Origin: Aureobasidium sp. EXF-3400
Taxonomy: Eukaryota; Ascomycota; Dothideomycetes; Dothideales; Saccotheciaceae
Assembly (NCBI GenBank): GCA_024195585.1
Contig: SWBL01000218.1
Coordinates: forward strand, 23,485-87,484
Length of the DNA: 64,000 bases
Direction: 5' to 3'
The notes beneath the pieces were generated by a model. It saw only the letters and a program-made list of their open reading frames with translations, had not been told where the DNA came from and made no database searches. Shown in pieces: positions 12,457 through 23,609 of this stretch (positions are counted from its first letter, which is position 1; the number at the start of each line of letters is the position of its first letter). The translations under genes and the position numbers were made by a program.

Positions 12457-13064
12457 CAGCGTGACACAGCGGCAGATTCATATCGGCTTCCTCAACAGCT
12501 GTTATCCCATGATGCAAATCCTACAGGAGAAGCTTACGACGAGCAAGCGACAGCACGTGGTGGAACATCGCCCACAAAATCATGGGTCTCTGAGACAGTG
12601 ATTTCCACGAGACCTTGAATTTGACTCGGGCCGTTGGAGCATGCAATCAACCTGTATCTTTGCTAGCAGAAAATTGTCACGTATATATACGCAGTAGCTG
12701 TATCAATGATCATATTGCTGAGCAGAGTCGGTTGTACGTGCTAAACTTGTGTTGAGAAGTGTAGAGCATACGATTTCTTGTTAATATAGAGTCACATCAG
12801 ACAGCGCTCTTCCCTCTGGTATCCCTGTATGTAACTTCAAGTTGGGGATGATTGTGAATTGTCTGGCTCACTCGTCGTTCTTTGCTCCTCCCTGTGAGCA
12901 GGGACATGGCTGATTAGATGGATGAGATCGATTAGATGGATAAGATGCTTGGTGACCCCGCAAAAACGAAGACAAAGAAAGTTGGACCCGGGGGAATTTT
13001 CTTGGTCGGCGGCTTCACCTTGGTGGCATGGATCTGCTTGACAGTGGTTGAACGGGCAGCAAGG
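12457..13064 (+). other. Intergenic: possible 3' exon, then Ipi1 promoter
   Basis: The first 162 nt continue the reading frame of the upstream hypothetical gene after its TAG. The rest has no credible gene. A 12-bp perfect palindrome with a TATATATA core spans 12680-12691, about 375 nt before the Ipi1 start. A GAT-rich direct repeat (gattagatgg) occurs near 12912 and 12931. Confidence 0.4.
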
Positions 13065-14087
13065 ATGGGATCGAGCGCCAAAAAGAAGAGAGAAAAGAAG
13101 CAAGACTTCCAAAAGACCAAGCTCAAAGTCGGCAAGACCAAGGCAAAGGCGGCAAACTTCACCGACACGAGTTTCAAGGCAAAGTCGATTGTCCTCAACC
13201 AGCAGTCGCTCTCGACAGCAGCGCCCTCCCTCGACCAGCAATTCGCCCACCAGCTGTCGCTCGCCAGCTCCAAGACCGATTCTCAGCGCCGCGATGCCAT
13301 CAACTACCTGACCAACACCATCACCGAACGCCCGGACAATCTTCCTTTGCCCGTCGCGACCATCCTGCCAAAGATTCAGCCTCTGATCCTGGACGCCTCG
13401 AACTCTGTCCGCGCTGCTCTCACAAAACTGCTGCGTGCTCTACCACCTGCCCATGTCGCCACACATGTCGACCACATGCTGCTGTATGTGCGCGCTGGCA
13501 TGACCCACCTGGCCGCCGAGATCCGTAACTCCTCCCTCGACGTGCTCGAATGGCTATTGCAAACCGCCGGCCAAGAACTCGTCAGCTGCGCCGGTGGCTG
13601 GCTCAAGACTCTCCACTGCTTCCTGACCCTTTTGGGCTGGCACTCAACCACACAGCCTGGCAACTGGTCCTCCGAACGCGCCGTCTCCTTCGGCAAGCCT
13701 GGTTCTGCCGCCTCGAAACTTCTCATCAAGCAACTGAACATCCTAACCATATTCTTGCGTGCTGGTTTTACCGACGCAGCAGGTCCTGAACAAGCACTAG
13801 CAAACGCTTCCTGCTTCCCCCTTTGCAGCACAGAGCATCAAGTCCTGTATGCCCGTTCAAATCCCTTCCGTGGTCTTAACCTCTTCGGCGCACCCAAAGA
13901 TGCCGAAAATGCCATGTACGATGACGCCGAGGCGCGAAAGAGAGCCTTTGACGATGCCGCTGTAAGAGCTGTCGCCCGTGGTATCCAAGCGGCCAAGAAG
14001 GAAGGCGGTGAGATTGGAAGAGCGGCTTCCGGGTTGGAAAAAGCTTTGGTTGATGGCATGGGCGAATTTCATCGCGATGCAGAATAG
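13065..14087 (+). CDS. IPI1: Pre-rRNA processing protein Ipi1
   Basis: Component of the Rix1 (Ipi1-Ipi2-Ipi3) complex, which acts on pre-60S particles in the nucleus during ITS2 processing and remodelling by Rea1. A single exon of 340 residues from ATG 13065. The N-terminus MGSSAKKKREKKQDFQKTK, then the block KAANFTDTSFKAKSIVLNQQ, is characteristic of fungal Ipi1. It is followed by HEAT-like helices (RRDAINYLTNTI, VRAALTKLLRALP, LDVLEWLL). The same frame is open upstream to 12936, but the conserved N-terminus starts at 13065. The 3' end converges on the Dicer gene, 468 nt away. Confidence 0.9.
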   Translation: MGSSAKKKREKKQDFQKTKLKVGKTKAKAANFTDTSFKAKSIVLNQQSLSTAAPSLDQQFAHQLSLASSKTDSQRRDAINYLTNTITERPDNLPLPVATILPKIQPLILDASNSVRAALTKLLRALPPAHVATHVDHMLLYVRAGMTHLAAEIRNSSLDVLEWLLQTAGQELVSCAGGWLKTLHCFLTLLGWHSTTQPGNWSSERAVSFGKPGSAASKLLIKQLNILTIFLRAGFTDAAGPEQALANASCFPLCSTEHQVLYARSNPFRGLNLFGAPKDAENAMYDDAEARKRAFDDAAVRAVARGIQAAKKEGGEIGRAASGLEKALVDGMGEFHRDAE

Positions 14088-14555
14088 ACGCGAGAAGACT
14101 AAAATTCTCGTCATATTCCATTGTACCCGACAAGCACGCTGTAGACCTCGTGTCAGCAGCAGCATCACCTGCTCATGTCCCACTTCATAACCAAATCAGG
14201 TCCGAGTCATGTTTTTGATCTTTACATGACAACATCGTCGTTATGAAGAAAGACGAACTTCGAAGGACACCAAGTTCTCGGCATGGCACTCTGTACCCAT
14301 GGTGTTGTGGAGGAAACAAGAACAATCATCAGCATGTTGGACGCAAAAAGTTGCGCTTGTAGCGCGAGAGTGGACTCAAGAAGACCGTAGCAAATACTTT
14401 GGGAGGACGTCCATCTTTAATGTAACGAATCTAAGCAAAAGCAAATGATAAAAATCCCACAGCCATCGATTTTGAAACCTCTCTTGCGACATGGCTCTTT
14501 GCAGTATGCTCGCTGCTCAGTCCATACGCTCAAACTATGTTGAACTTGCATTTCA
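14088..14555. other. Intergenic between convergent IPI1 and DCL1
   Basis: 468 nt holding two facing 3' ends. I see no gene and no clear repeat; presumably 3' UTRs. Confidence 0.5.
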
Positions 14556-17500
14556 TCAGATCGTTGAGCCTGTGCTGTCATGATTACCTTCGCCAGCAAG
14601 TTCCTCACGGCAATCACAACCGAATTTTGCTCGGAACTCGTAAGGAGCCATTCCCTCCAACTCCTCTACTGCCTTGATGGCCGCATTGAGGTTCGCATAT
14701 CTGCTCGATTTGGCTTTCCAAATACCAATAGGTTCCGAGTCATGGATCATCACGCCGGACCAGAAGAGGGGTTGCATACCATCAACAGTCTCCTCGCTGC
14801 TGAAGAGGTTATATTCATGGCAACCGAAACCCTTCTGCATCCTGTTATGTAGCCGAGTCTGCCATCGTAGATCAGTGCCCAAACAGATGTTAGGTTCGCT
14901 TTGACGCCACTTACCACAGGATGATTGTTCGCATAATTGTCGTAGATTGTCATATCATTGAAGAATTGCTTCATGTGCTTGTCGAAAAATTGTTGCACTA
15001 CGCTATAGTTGAAATCTGCGTCAATAAAAATTGCACCGACGTATGCTTCGACTATGTCAGGTAGGCACTAAAGACATTAGCATATCACCGCGCGAAGAAC
15101 GACTATCCACCCTTACCTTTGGGCCTTCCTTTACTGTGGTCCAGTAGTCCATAGCTCCATGAGAGGCGGCTTCTGCTTCCTTGATTTCGGCAACATAGTC
15201 TGCGATCTGTTGACGCAAGGAGTCGTGGTTGAAGAGGAGATGTTTGTGGAAACCAAGTCGAACACAAAGAGCTCCAAGAAACTGATTGGATACCATGGCC
15301 ATTTTGTGTTCAGTCAACCACTGGGGATCCTTGTCGGGATACTTGTAGAAGAGATGGGTGATACTGGTCATGTCGAGAAGTGAATCGCCCAGAAACTCGA
15401 GCCGTTGATAAGATGGAATCCCGTCGGACCAGAGGTTCGGATAGGAGGGATGGTGAAAGGCGGCCTGGAGTAACCGTGGATACTGAAAGTGATACGCATG
15501 CTCCTTTTCCACCCTCTTGGCCAGTTCAAGCGTGGCAGCTCTGGCCTCAGCTGTTTGGTATGCTGGCTTCTCGTACGAGCGAGAATAGTCCAGCCAATCG
15601 TCCATCGCATGATCAGGATTGTCGACAAGCTTGGTGACAGCTCTGACAGCATCACGCCAGTGTTCTGGCTGCCACTCACCAGGCTTATCATGTGTGAGCA
15701 AGGCTGCGCCCATGAGTGCTTCGGAGACGTCTGCAATAGTCTTGTCACCCAGTGCATGCTTTATCGGCTCTTCTCCATTCTTGTTGGCACCTTTGCCTTT
15801 CAAAAGCTTGATTCCTTCTGGGTACCATGTACGACTGTTTGTGTGTGAGCTCGCATATTTCGAGGAAAGTTCTTCGATGGTTGAGCTTACCGAGAAAAAG
15901 AAGCACTGCGGATGTTTTCATAGAGCTTGAGCTTTTGCGCAGTATTGAAGAGGTTCTGATTGCAGAGAAGGAGCATGCGTTTCACATGGAAATCGAACTC
16001 GTTGTCGTTTGGATTCTGCGTAAATGTCGAGATTGAAGTCGCCATCTTCAAGAAGCAGTCACCCAAGAATTCAAGGCGCTCGTAGTTCTTGCCCATACCA
16101 CGTTGAAAATTGATTCGTTCGTGACTCTGATGATCTTCTGTGTTGTCAGAGTCCTTAGTAATTGCTTCCAAGGCCAATGGCAGATCTACAGTCAATCCAA
16201 GCTCCTCGCACGTCTCCTTGGCGATAAGATAGTCATCGATGCGATGAATGATTGCTGGGAACACATAACAAGTCGCTACGACGGGAGCCGGGAGCTATCG
16301 CTTGTTAGCCTAACTTTCACTCACGAACAGATTGTACTTACAGCAGACATGATGAGCGGCTCCGGACATATGAAGCTTCGAACCTTTGCCGCGTCTTGTG
16401 CTTCCTTGACAGTAGGCTCTGCGAGCATGTTACGTCTGTGTAATATCTTCTCAGCTTCTAGAACAGGTTGCTCAAGATTCCAGGATGTCTTCTTCGTTTC
16501 GCGCGTTTTTCGCCACAGACTGACTGTGTAGTTGATGATATCGGCCTGTCGTCTTGAAGCCACGCAGCCTTCTGGGACAGGATCCGAAGGCTTGTATTCT
16601 TTAGCTACCCTCGTTGAAAAGAAGCGGCGGCCACCATCCCAAGGATCTATGAAGAATTTGTCCACCAGAAGTGAGTTAGACATATTGAGTGACCATTGGA
16701 TTCCTTTATTGTTTTCACAGAGGTAGTTCAAGGTAGCCCAATCTATGAGTTGGGAAGGGGCGTCTTGAGCGTCTACGAGCTGAGCTGACTGGTCGAACGG
16801 TACGAGCCAGTAAGACATATTCAATAGATCGAACTCGTACGTCTTGTTGTAGAGGTCTTTGAAGATGCTCAGAGTGAATGAATTGAACTTGGCCAGCTCA
16901 GCTTCGGTGACTGTGTAAGGTATCGTGAGTGCAGTGAGTTTCACGTCAGTCCTGCGACCGTCGTTCAGGAAAAGAGGGAACTCTGGAAAATTGGGCATCG
17001 GTCTTCTAGTGACAAGAAGCAAAGGCTGATGTGGACGACCTAGTCCCTCTGAGACGTCTATGTGGGTGAGGTACACCACGGGAGTAATCGATCCTCGCTC
17101 ATCATTCCAAATCCGAGGCTTGACGCGCATATTGTACATACCGGTTTGCTTTGAGCTCAAGGCTAACGCGGCATTACGCATTGATGGCAGCTTCTTGGTG
17201 TAAACTGGAACGAGGTGAGAATTGAGGTGCTTCGAGAAAACGAGCTCTTTACAAGCCTTGAAAGCAGCTGATCGTTTGGCAAGTGACTTTTTGGTCATCG
17301 GGTCACCAATTACTGAACGAACAGGCGAAGGTTCAGGGATGACCACTTCGCAAACGAAACGCTCACGCTGATTTGTGACGATGTAAGTAGGCTGCAAGGC
17401 TTCTTCGCCTTCTTTTGGTAGACTGTCCACGAAGTGTGACAAAATCTGAAGGGCGGAGCCAAAAGTGGTTTTTGCACCGGTACCAGGTATCGTATGAGTA

Positions 17501-19385
17501 GGGTAGAGATTGATCATTTCTTGAGTGAAGACCAGATCGTTATCGCCGTCCAGCTGACGGTCTGCAGGTAGATCTTTGCAAAAGGTCCGCATGACCATCT
17601 CAGCTCCACGGATCTCTCTCAAGGCATTATCGTGATCCCAGTTGTGTTTCTCCTTCATGTGCAGAAATCTGGAGTTTTTGCGTCTGGCACGTCCACGAGA
17701 CTGTACATACTGAATCATCGTCTTGCAAACGTCAAAACGTACGATCAAATTGCAGTCAGGAATATCAAGGCCTTCTTCGGCGACAGAGGTCGCGAAAAGG
17801 CAATTCAGCTCTCCTTTGCGGAACTTTATGAGAGTAACCACTTGACCGCGAAAGGTGGACTGTACGTCGTCCAGACGACCATTGCTCGCTCCTATAAGTA
17901 GACCTGCTCGCAGGTGAGGTCCGCCGATGATTTCGAAAACTTGGTGGAGTAGGTATGCAGTGCTGCGTTGCTCAACGAAAACGATGCAACGATCTTCCGT
18001 AGAGCGTCCATAATGGGCATCTAGGTAGGCATGCAGATTTTTTACTTTCTCACTGAGGTCTGAGAGGTCAGCTCGAGGTCTTCCGAAGTCGTGATTTGAA
18101 ATGATTTCCATGGCTTTGCGAATTTGTTCAAGCTCGAGATCAACTTCTTCCATAGAGTTGCTTGATCGAGCGGCTTGTTCAACACGGGATTCCATCTTTT
18201 TCGAGCGTTCCTCAGCCATTGCAAAGCCCCAGTACCGATCGGCACACCAGTCACCAAGATGGGATCGTATCTTGACGGCATTACCAAACAGACTGCCGAG
18301 ACACTTGATACTGCCAAACCGGATCTTCAAGTCTTGGAAAAGCTGACTCGGTGGGGAAATAGCGTGAGATGTCGTGTAGTTCAAGAACATTTCCTGCGGT
18401 TTGGCGACTGTTTTCTGGAGTAGGGTGAGGTCGCGTGCAGTAGCGATCTTACTGTGCAAGATGATTTCAAGATCCCTGATTTCAACTATCAACAGAAAAG
18501 TCCAAATGGGCAGACGAGCAAAGAGGCATACCTGGCAGCCTGTCGAACGTCAACTCTCGCGTCTACGGGCGAAGCCGTCATACCGAAGATCCTGGGCCGG
18601 GAATGTTCATCAACGTCAGTAAGATAGAAGTCTTTGATGATTTGAGCGTATGCATGACCCTTTTTAGCGTGATGGGCTTCATCGAATATGAGGAGATTGA
18701 TCTGGCGCATGGAGATGAAGGAGCAGCTCAAACAACTTTTGAGAATATCAGGGGTACAGACAATGACATGGGTTTTGGCAAAACGCTCGTCCCAGACCTG
18801 CTTGCTCCATTTGTCGGTCATCATGGCACCACATAAACGATCCACATCGTAGTCGAGATTACGCTCGAGCACAGTGAATTGTTGGAAGACCAGCGGGACC
18901 GAAGGCACCAAGAAGAAGGAAATACGATGAGGTTTGCCTTCTAAGCGGGCTTGGAGTTCTGCCTCGATGGTGTGGCGCAAGAGAAGGACAGCAATCAGAG
19001 TCTTGCCGGAACCTGTGTCGAGGACGGCGATTGTGTTTTGCTGAGTAGCACGTTGGAAGAGGTCAAGCTGATACTCTCTAGGAGTGGTGATGATCTGGGT
19101 TGTCTCTTGGCTAGCAAGTAACTGGCTAATGGATAGTTCTTCATGGGCATTGGAGCGTTTGATTTCTTGGACAGTAGTACGTATTTCTTTGACGGCTGTG
19201 CTTTGCAACCATGACTGGAAGCGGAGCTTGCGGGCTTGACGTTTCTGTGTAGACGTGAGAACTGCGGTCGATGAATCAACATCGGCTTCACTGTCGCTGC
19301 CGCTGCCGCTGCCGCTGCCGCTGCCGCTGCCATTGTCGTCGTGCGACATCACAGCGGGCGTTGTGATGACCATGTTGGAAGTCAT
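14556..19385 (-). CDS. DCL1: Dicer-like protein 1 (RNase III RNA-silencing endonuclease)
   Basis: Cuts double-stranded RNA into small RNAs for Argonaute. Six exons: 19385-18532, 18475-16342, 16294-15891, 15834-15117, 15067-14915, 14858-14556 (introns 47-56 nt), 1,521 residues. Order: a Ser-Gly repeat near residue 20; DExD helicase with Walker A LDTGSGKT (122-129) and DEAH (235-238); C-terminal helicase with QSRGRAR; Dicer dimerisation region; [12 protein letters not shown], typical of DCL1 rather than DCL2; RNase IIIa ([10 protein letters not shown] near 1070, [10 protein letters not shown] near 1170); RNase IIIb ([10 protein letters not shown] near 1275, [12 protein letters not shown] near 1371); a short dsRBD-like C-terminus. 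The four acidic catalytic positions of each RNase III domain look intact. No clear PAZ motif is visible. Divergent from TAP42. Confidence 0.93.
19296..19331. repeat. Hexanucleotide microsatellite (GCTGCC)6
   Basis: Six perfect GCTGCC units inside the first exon of DCL1, read on the minus strand as alternating Gly-Ser codons. Likely a length-variable disordered linker ahead of the helicase domain. Confidence 0.9.
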
Positions 19386-19832
19386 GTGTTGATAGTCACC
19401 TGAGGCGGGTTTTCGATAAAGAAAAGTGCATGAGGTATCGGACAGGATGAGAAGCAGGGACTGTAGAGGGCAGGTGAGAGAGAGCGAGGGGTGTGCAGGT
19501 CGTGAACGGTGGGATGATGGTGTTTGTTGGAAGAAGTGACGGACAATGGACCTGTCGAATGCAGGAGGCCGACGCTACCTACGCTGTCGCAAGAATGCTT
19601 TTCTGAAACAACTGGACGCTCAACACGCCGCTGCAGGAACAATCGTCACATTGATTACAGTCACAAAACAAGCAGTGTACTCGTGGTGCAGATGTGATTA
19701 GAAGCCGGTGGTTGAGATGGACAAAGTGAGAGAGCAAGAGGCCGTGGCTGGCGGCTGATGTTTCAACGGCGTTGGATGATGTCAATTGACCAAAAGTTCC
19801 ACCACAAATGTTGGCGCCATCAACACCACAAA
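19386..19832. other. Divergent promoter region DCL1 / TAP42
   Basis: 447 nt between two start codons on opposite strands. No coding sequence accepted. It should carry promoters and 5' UTRs for both genes. Confidence 0.5.
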
Positions 19833-20891
19833 ATGTCAGAAGAACCGCAGTCGCTTCGCACAGTATGGCAGACGGCCGAAGACAAGCGTAGACAGGTCGA
19901 GAGCTCGTACGACTCAAATTCGCCCGCCTATCAAGCCCTGGTCAATGCCGCCATCGCCAGCTACGAACACTGTCTGCGCATTCAGGATCAAATCGCCCTC
20001 TTCAGTCCCAATGAATCTCTTGAAGACATCTCCACCAACGATCTGCACCATCTCCTCGCTCACTACCGCCTTGCCGATCTTGTCCAGCGCTTGTCATCCC
20101 ACGACCGCAAAGCCATCCTGCGTCGCGCTCAAGACTCGTACGACAAGTTCCTGCGCCAGCTCGACTTATACGACATTTTGTCCTCGTCCGACCTGAAACT
20201 GCTCGAAGAATACCGCGAGAACCCATCCACCTTTTCTACCGCCTCGACCTCGGACCCTGCCGTTCGCCGTGAGAGAAAGATTCTACGTTTCAAGCAAGAG
20301 AAGGACCTCAAGCAAAAACTACAACACCTGCAGCAAAACCCTGCCGCTCTACAAAATGACGACGACATGTACCGCCGTCTTCAGTTGACACAGATTGAGT
20401 TCTGTGTCCATCAGACTTTCCAATCTCTTGAATCAATAGCTCAAGAGCTTCACATCCTCTCAAAGGCTCCACCACCCCTACCACCAGGTCAGCAGTCTGC
20501 GCCTTCCGATGTCAGAGAGCGCCACAAATCCAACGATGGCTACTCGGAGAGACTTGACGGCCCCATGTCTGCTGGCCTCTCAGGTCCTATGCTCAGCAAA
20601 GATGGCAAACCGCTTCGCCCGTTCACCCTTCTCAGCACTCGCCAAACAATGCAAGCTGGTGTCTTCCGCCCTGACCATAGTTTGCCTACCATGACCATCG
20701 ATGAGTACCTCGAGGAAGAGAAACGTCGCGGCGGTATGATTGAAGGTGGCGGCGCCCAGTCTGGTATTCAGCCAGAGGTTGACGAGGACGACTTGGACAA
20801 GGCAGATGAAGAGACTATGAAGGCCAGAGCTTGGGATGAGTATGTTGAAAATAACCCCAAGGGTGCTGGCAATACTTTGAACAGAGGTTGA
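19833..20891 (+). CDS. TAP42: TAP42/IGBP1-like PP2A regulator
   Basis: Cytosolic alpha4/TAP42-family protein that binds type 2A phosphatase catalytic subunits; in yeast it works under TOR control. A single exon of 352 residues from ATG 19833. The N-terminal two-thirds is an all-helical TPR-like array with the family segments YQALVNAAIASYEHCL, LLAHYRLADLVQRL and RRAQDSYDKFLRQLDLYDIL. A basic helix (RRERKILRFKQEKDLKQKL) lies at the expected phosphatase-binding surface. The C-terminal end has the conserved MTIDEYLEEEKRRGGMIEGG and DEETMKARAWDEYVENNPKGAGN blocks. An in-frame ATG 75 nt upstream gives an implausible His/Arg-rich leader. Length is normal for the family. Confidence 0.92.
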   Translation: MSEEPQSLRTVWQTAEDKRRQVESSYDSNSPAYQALVNAAIASYEHCLRIQDQIALFSPNESLEDISTNDLHHLLAHYRLADLVQRLSSHDRKAILRRAQDSYDKFLRQLDLYDILSSSDLKLLEEYRENPSTFSTASTSDPAVRRERKILRFKQEKDLKQKLQHLQQNPAALQNDDDMYRRLQLTQIEFCVHQTFQSLESIAQELHILSKAPPPLPPGQQSAPSDVRERHKSNDGYSERLDGPMSAGLSGPMLSKDGKPLRPFTLLSTRQTMQAGVFRPDHSLPTMTIDEYLEEEKRRGGMIEGGGAQSGIQPEVDEDDLDKADEETMKARAWDEYVENNPKGAGNTLNRG

Positions 20892-21382
20892 GATCAGGAG
20901 TTTATAGATACCCAATAGTGATTGAAATTAGAATCAAGGATAATCCATCGCCCTGTAGAAACATGTGGCTCCCACAAGAATGGAACGCCATGTGTCAACC
21001 ATGGGAAGGCATCAATACTATCGGGCCAGAGTCTCATTCGAAGAAGACTCAATGACACCTCGGCCCTTAGGAGACACTGCCCTGGTCGTTCTAAACATAC
21101 ATTTTGCGTACTTTGACAGAAGGAAGCAGTGTCAAACTTCGAGCATCGTTCACGTTACGGCTACACGGTGATTTTTTGTTGCAGTGGAAAGCGTCCAACT
21201 TCTCGTTAGTCCTTTTGCATTCTATGCCAGAGGCATAACCTAGTTAGAGCGACTAGCTATAACTCTGAAAAGAGTCTTTGACACTCGACACCTTTGCCCT
21301 TTGCATGGCGAACGACATCCGGAAAAGTTTTCAGACAAGTCAGGAAAACATCATGACCTAATCATGAATCCCTCGAACCTCT
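20892..21382. other. Intergenic between convergent TAP42 and zinc-knuckle gene
   Basis: 491 nt with facing gene 3' ends. Nothing convincing seen on either strand. Confidence 0.5.
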
Positions 21383-22321
21383 TTACCAACCACCAGCAGC
21401 GGGAGCAGCGCCCCAGTCGTCGCCAGCAGCAGCAGGAGCAGCACCCCAGTCGGCACCAGCAGCAACGACCTCGCCAGCATCCTCCATCCAGTTGCCTTCG
21501 ACGGCGGTGGGTTCAGCGACACCGTCGGTGGCGTTGTTCATCCAGTCATCATTGCCCGAGGGAGCAGTGGCACCATCGTCGCCAAAACCAGCATCATTCT
21601 GGACAGCGTATTCGGAGGGATCGGTGGTGCAGCGGCGGACAGTGTGACCCTCTGCCAATCGTTAGTATGGTTGCCTGTGTCAGCATGTATATGGTTAAAC
21701 TCACTGAGACCGCACTGGTTGCAAGTGACCTTGGTCCAGTCTCTAGGCTTGGGGCAGTCACGAGAGAAGTGACCAAGCTCAGAGCAGTTGTTACAGGTGA
21801 TGTTCGCGGCCGAACGAGGTTCGGGACACTCGCGGGAGATGTGACCTTCGCCCTTGCAGTTGTTGCAGGTGATGACAGGCTCCTTGGTGCAGTCAGACTT
21901 GTTGTGACTATACAAAAGGTCAATTGATTGTATAAACATTTGAACGTTTGGCATGCGTACCCAACCTCGCCGCAGTTGAAGCAGGCACCAGTCATCTTCT
22001 TGGGTTCAGGGCATTCCTTTGACATATGACCGGCTAGGCAAGCGTTAGTGAGTGATGCAGAAGAGGAGGGAGTTGTCGAGATCACTTACGCTGGCCACAG
22101 TTGTGGCAGGCATTGGGATCAACGTTCTCGTTGCCTTCGGGAGCGTTGGCGGCAGCTTCCTTGGCCTTTTGTCTCTCCAGTTCAGCTCGGTGCTTCTTGC
22201 TGCGTTCGTGAGCGGCCCTGTCCTTGTAGGCGAGGGTTCTGTCACAAACACCGCAGTGATGGGTGCTAGGGTTGATGGTCTTGCGACCAGGGTAGGGGTG
22301 CGACGAGAAAATGTCTGCCAT
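21383..22321 (-). CDS. Zinc-knuckle (Gis2/Byr3-like) protein with C2H2 finger and WG tail
   Basis: Nucleic-acid-binding protein of 258 residues related to CNBP/Gis2, which bind single-stranded RNA/DNA and affect translation. Exons 22321-22090, 22033-21961, 21907-21705 and 21651-21383 (introns 53-56 nt). Each junction rebuilds a knuckle, which supports the model. The N-terminus carries a U1/matrin-type C2H2 finger (HCGVCDRTLAYKDRAAH, then KKHR). Five CCHC knuckles follow: CHNCGQPGHMSKEC, CFNCGEVGHNKSDC, CNNCKGEGHISREC, CNNCSELGHFSRDC, CNQCGLKGHTVRRC. The last 80 residues are acidic with Trp next to Asp/Gly (DDWMN, NWMED, ADWGAAP, DDWGAAP, GGW). Gis2 usually has seven knuckles and no C2H2 finger, so this layout is unusual. 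Confidence 0.88.
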
Positions 22322-23609
22322 GGTGCTGGAGTGGAAAGTGGTGTTGACAGTAAGGAAAAGACAGAGTGATGTGGGAAGCGCAGTCTGGTGTCTGCGCAGG
22401 TTGGAAGTTGAGGTTGGAAGTTGAGAGGGAAGGAAAGGAAGTCGAGAGCAAAAAGCTCTCTTGGTGAACGACAAACGGAGTGAGTGCGCAAACAAACAAG
22501 ACGCAGTGAAGCTCCCGTCCGCACGGGAAAGTGCATGTGATTATCTCACTTGGCTTTTGTTCTCCTCCAGCCACATACAAGCATTCTTCCCTTCACACTT
22601 TCGATGGCCTCAGGCATCCACTGTCTCACTCACGGCACCTCCCTTGGTGAAGACGTCCACTGGTTCCGCATCCTCCACAAGTTTCCTACCTGATAGTTCC
22701 GCTTTGATCAGAGCTGGCAAGGCTCGGAAGTGAGAGTGAGTCTTGAGACGAGACCGTGATGGATCCAGTCGAGTCTCCTTCCTGTTTCTCGTCTTTCCTT
22801 TGCTCTTCAGATGCCCATCTTGAACCCACAGGCGCTTTTTCCTCCCTGGACTCTTGCGCCTTAAGCTTCTTCTTGTGTCTCGAAACCCTTGGACCGTAGT
22901 AAATGAGGAATCAATGCCCAGTAGTTTCTCTCAGCACTTCATGAGAAGCCACCGTGTGTCCCCTACAAGATATCGAGCACTCATTGTCAAATAGGCAAGG
23001 AAGCTTGAACATCGGTCTTGTCCTCTGAAGTCACTACGAGGCTGCGCTCTGACAGAGCTGTAGAGACTGCTCAATATGCTAGAATCTGTTGTAAGGGACG
23101 AAGTTGTGTCCTGTCTTCTAGACTGGTCTGAAGACATCGGACGCCTGTGTGACACACCAAGCTGAGAGCAGTGCTGACAGGTCATCTGGCCCGGCGGTCT
23201 CTGCATGCTGCTCGCGGGACACTTCCTACAGGACAACGCCTGTTCTATCGAATCATAGGAATTTGCATGAAGCATGATATGAGTGGGTGCGTTGGAGCTG
23301 ACGTCGGGACTGCCTACCCTTACAGGAAACTCAATGGCTCGAGCCTCGACCTCCACACTGCTTATCGCGCTAACAGCTTTCCCGTCACGTAATTTAGAGT
23401 TCCTCGACCAAGTCGCGGGCAAGGCGGCGAAGGATGTCTTCAATGCTCATCTATCGAAGCGAAGGCCTTTTCACAATGCTTGACATGCCCTGATAACCTT
23501 TCCAAACACTGTTTCTTTTCCCATGCGAGTGTATTCTATTCATTTCTAGCATTATTATCACGTCCGACCATATCAGTCAACTCAGAGCACAACCCGGTGC
23601 AGCAACGCA
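22322..23609. other. 1.3-kb divergent intergenic region
   Basis: Lies between the minus-strand zinc-knuckle gene and the plus-strand MATE gene, so it contains both promoters. I could not support a gene. A minus-strand open frame at 23443-22931 (170 aa) has two CxxC pairs (CRKC and CQHC) but no family features. Just upstream, a minus-strand 18-codon frame (23450-23394) encodes a helical peptide starting MSIEDILRRLARDL; see findings. Confidence 0.4.

Noticed and set aside
22931..23443. 170-codon minus-strand frame with CxxC pairs in the 1.3-kb gap
   Set aside because: Low-complexity Ser/Arg/Gln composition, only four Cys in pairs and no recognised zinc-finger spacing. Kept only as a remark in the gap entry.
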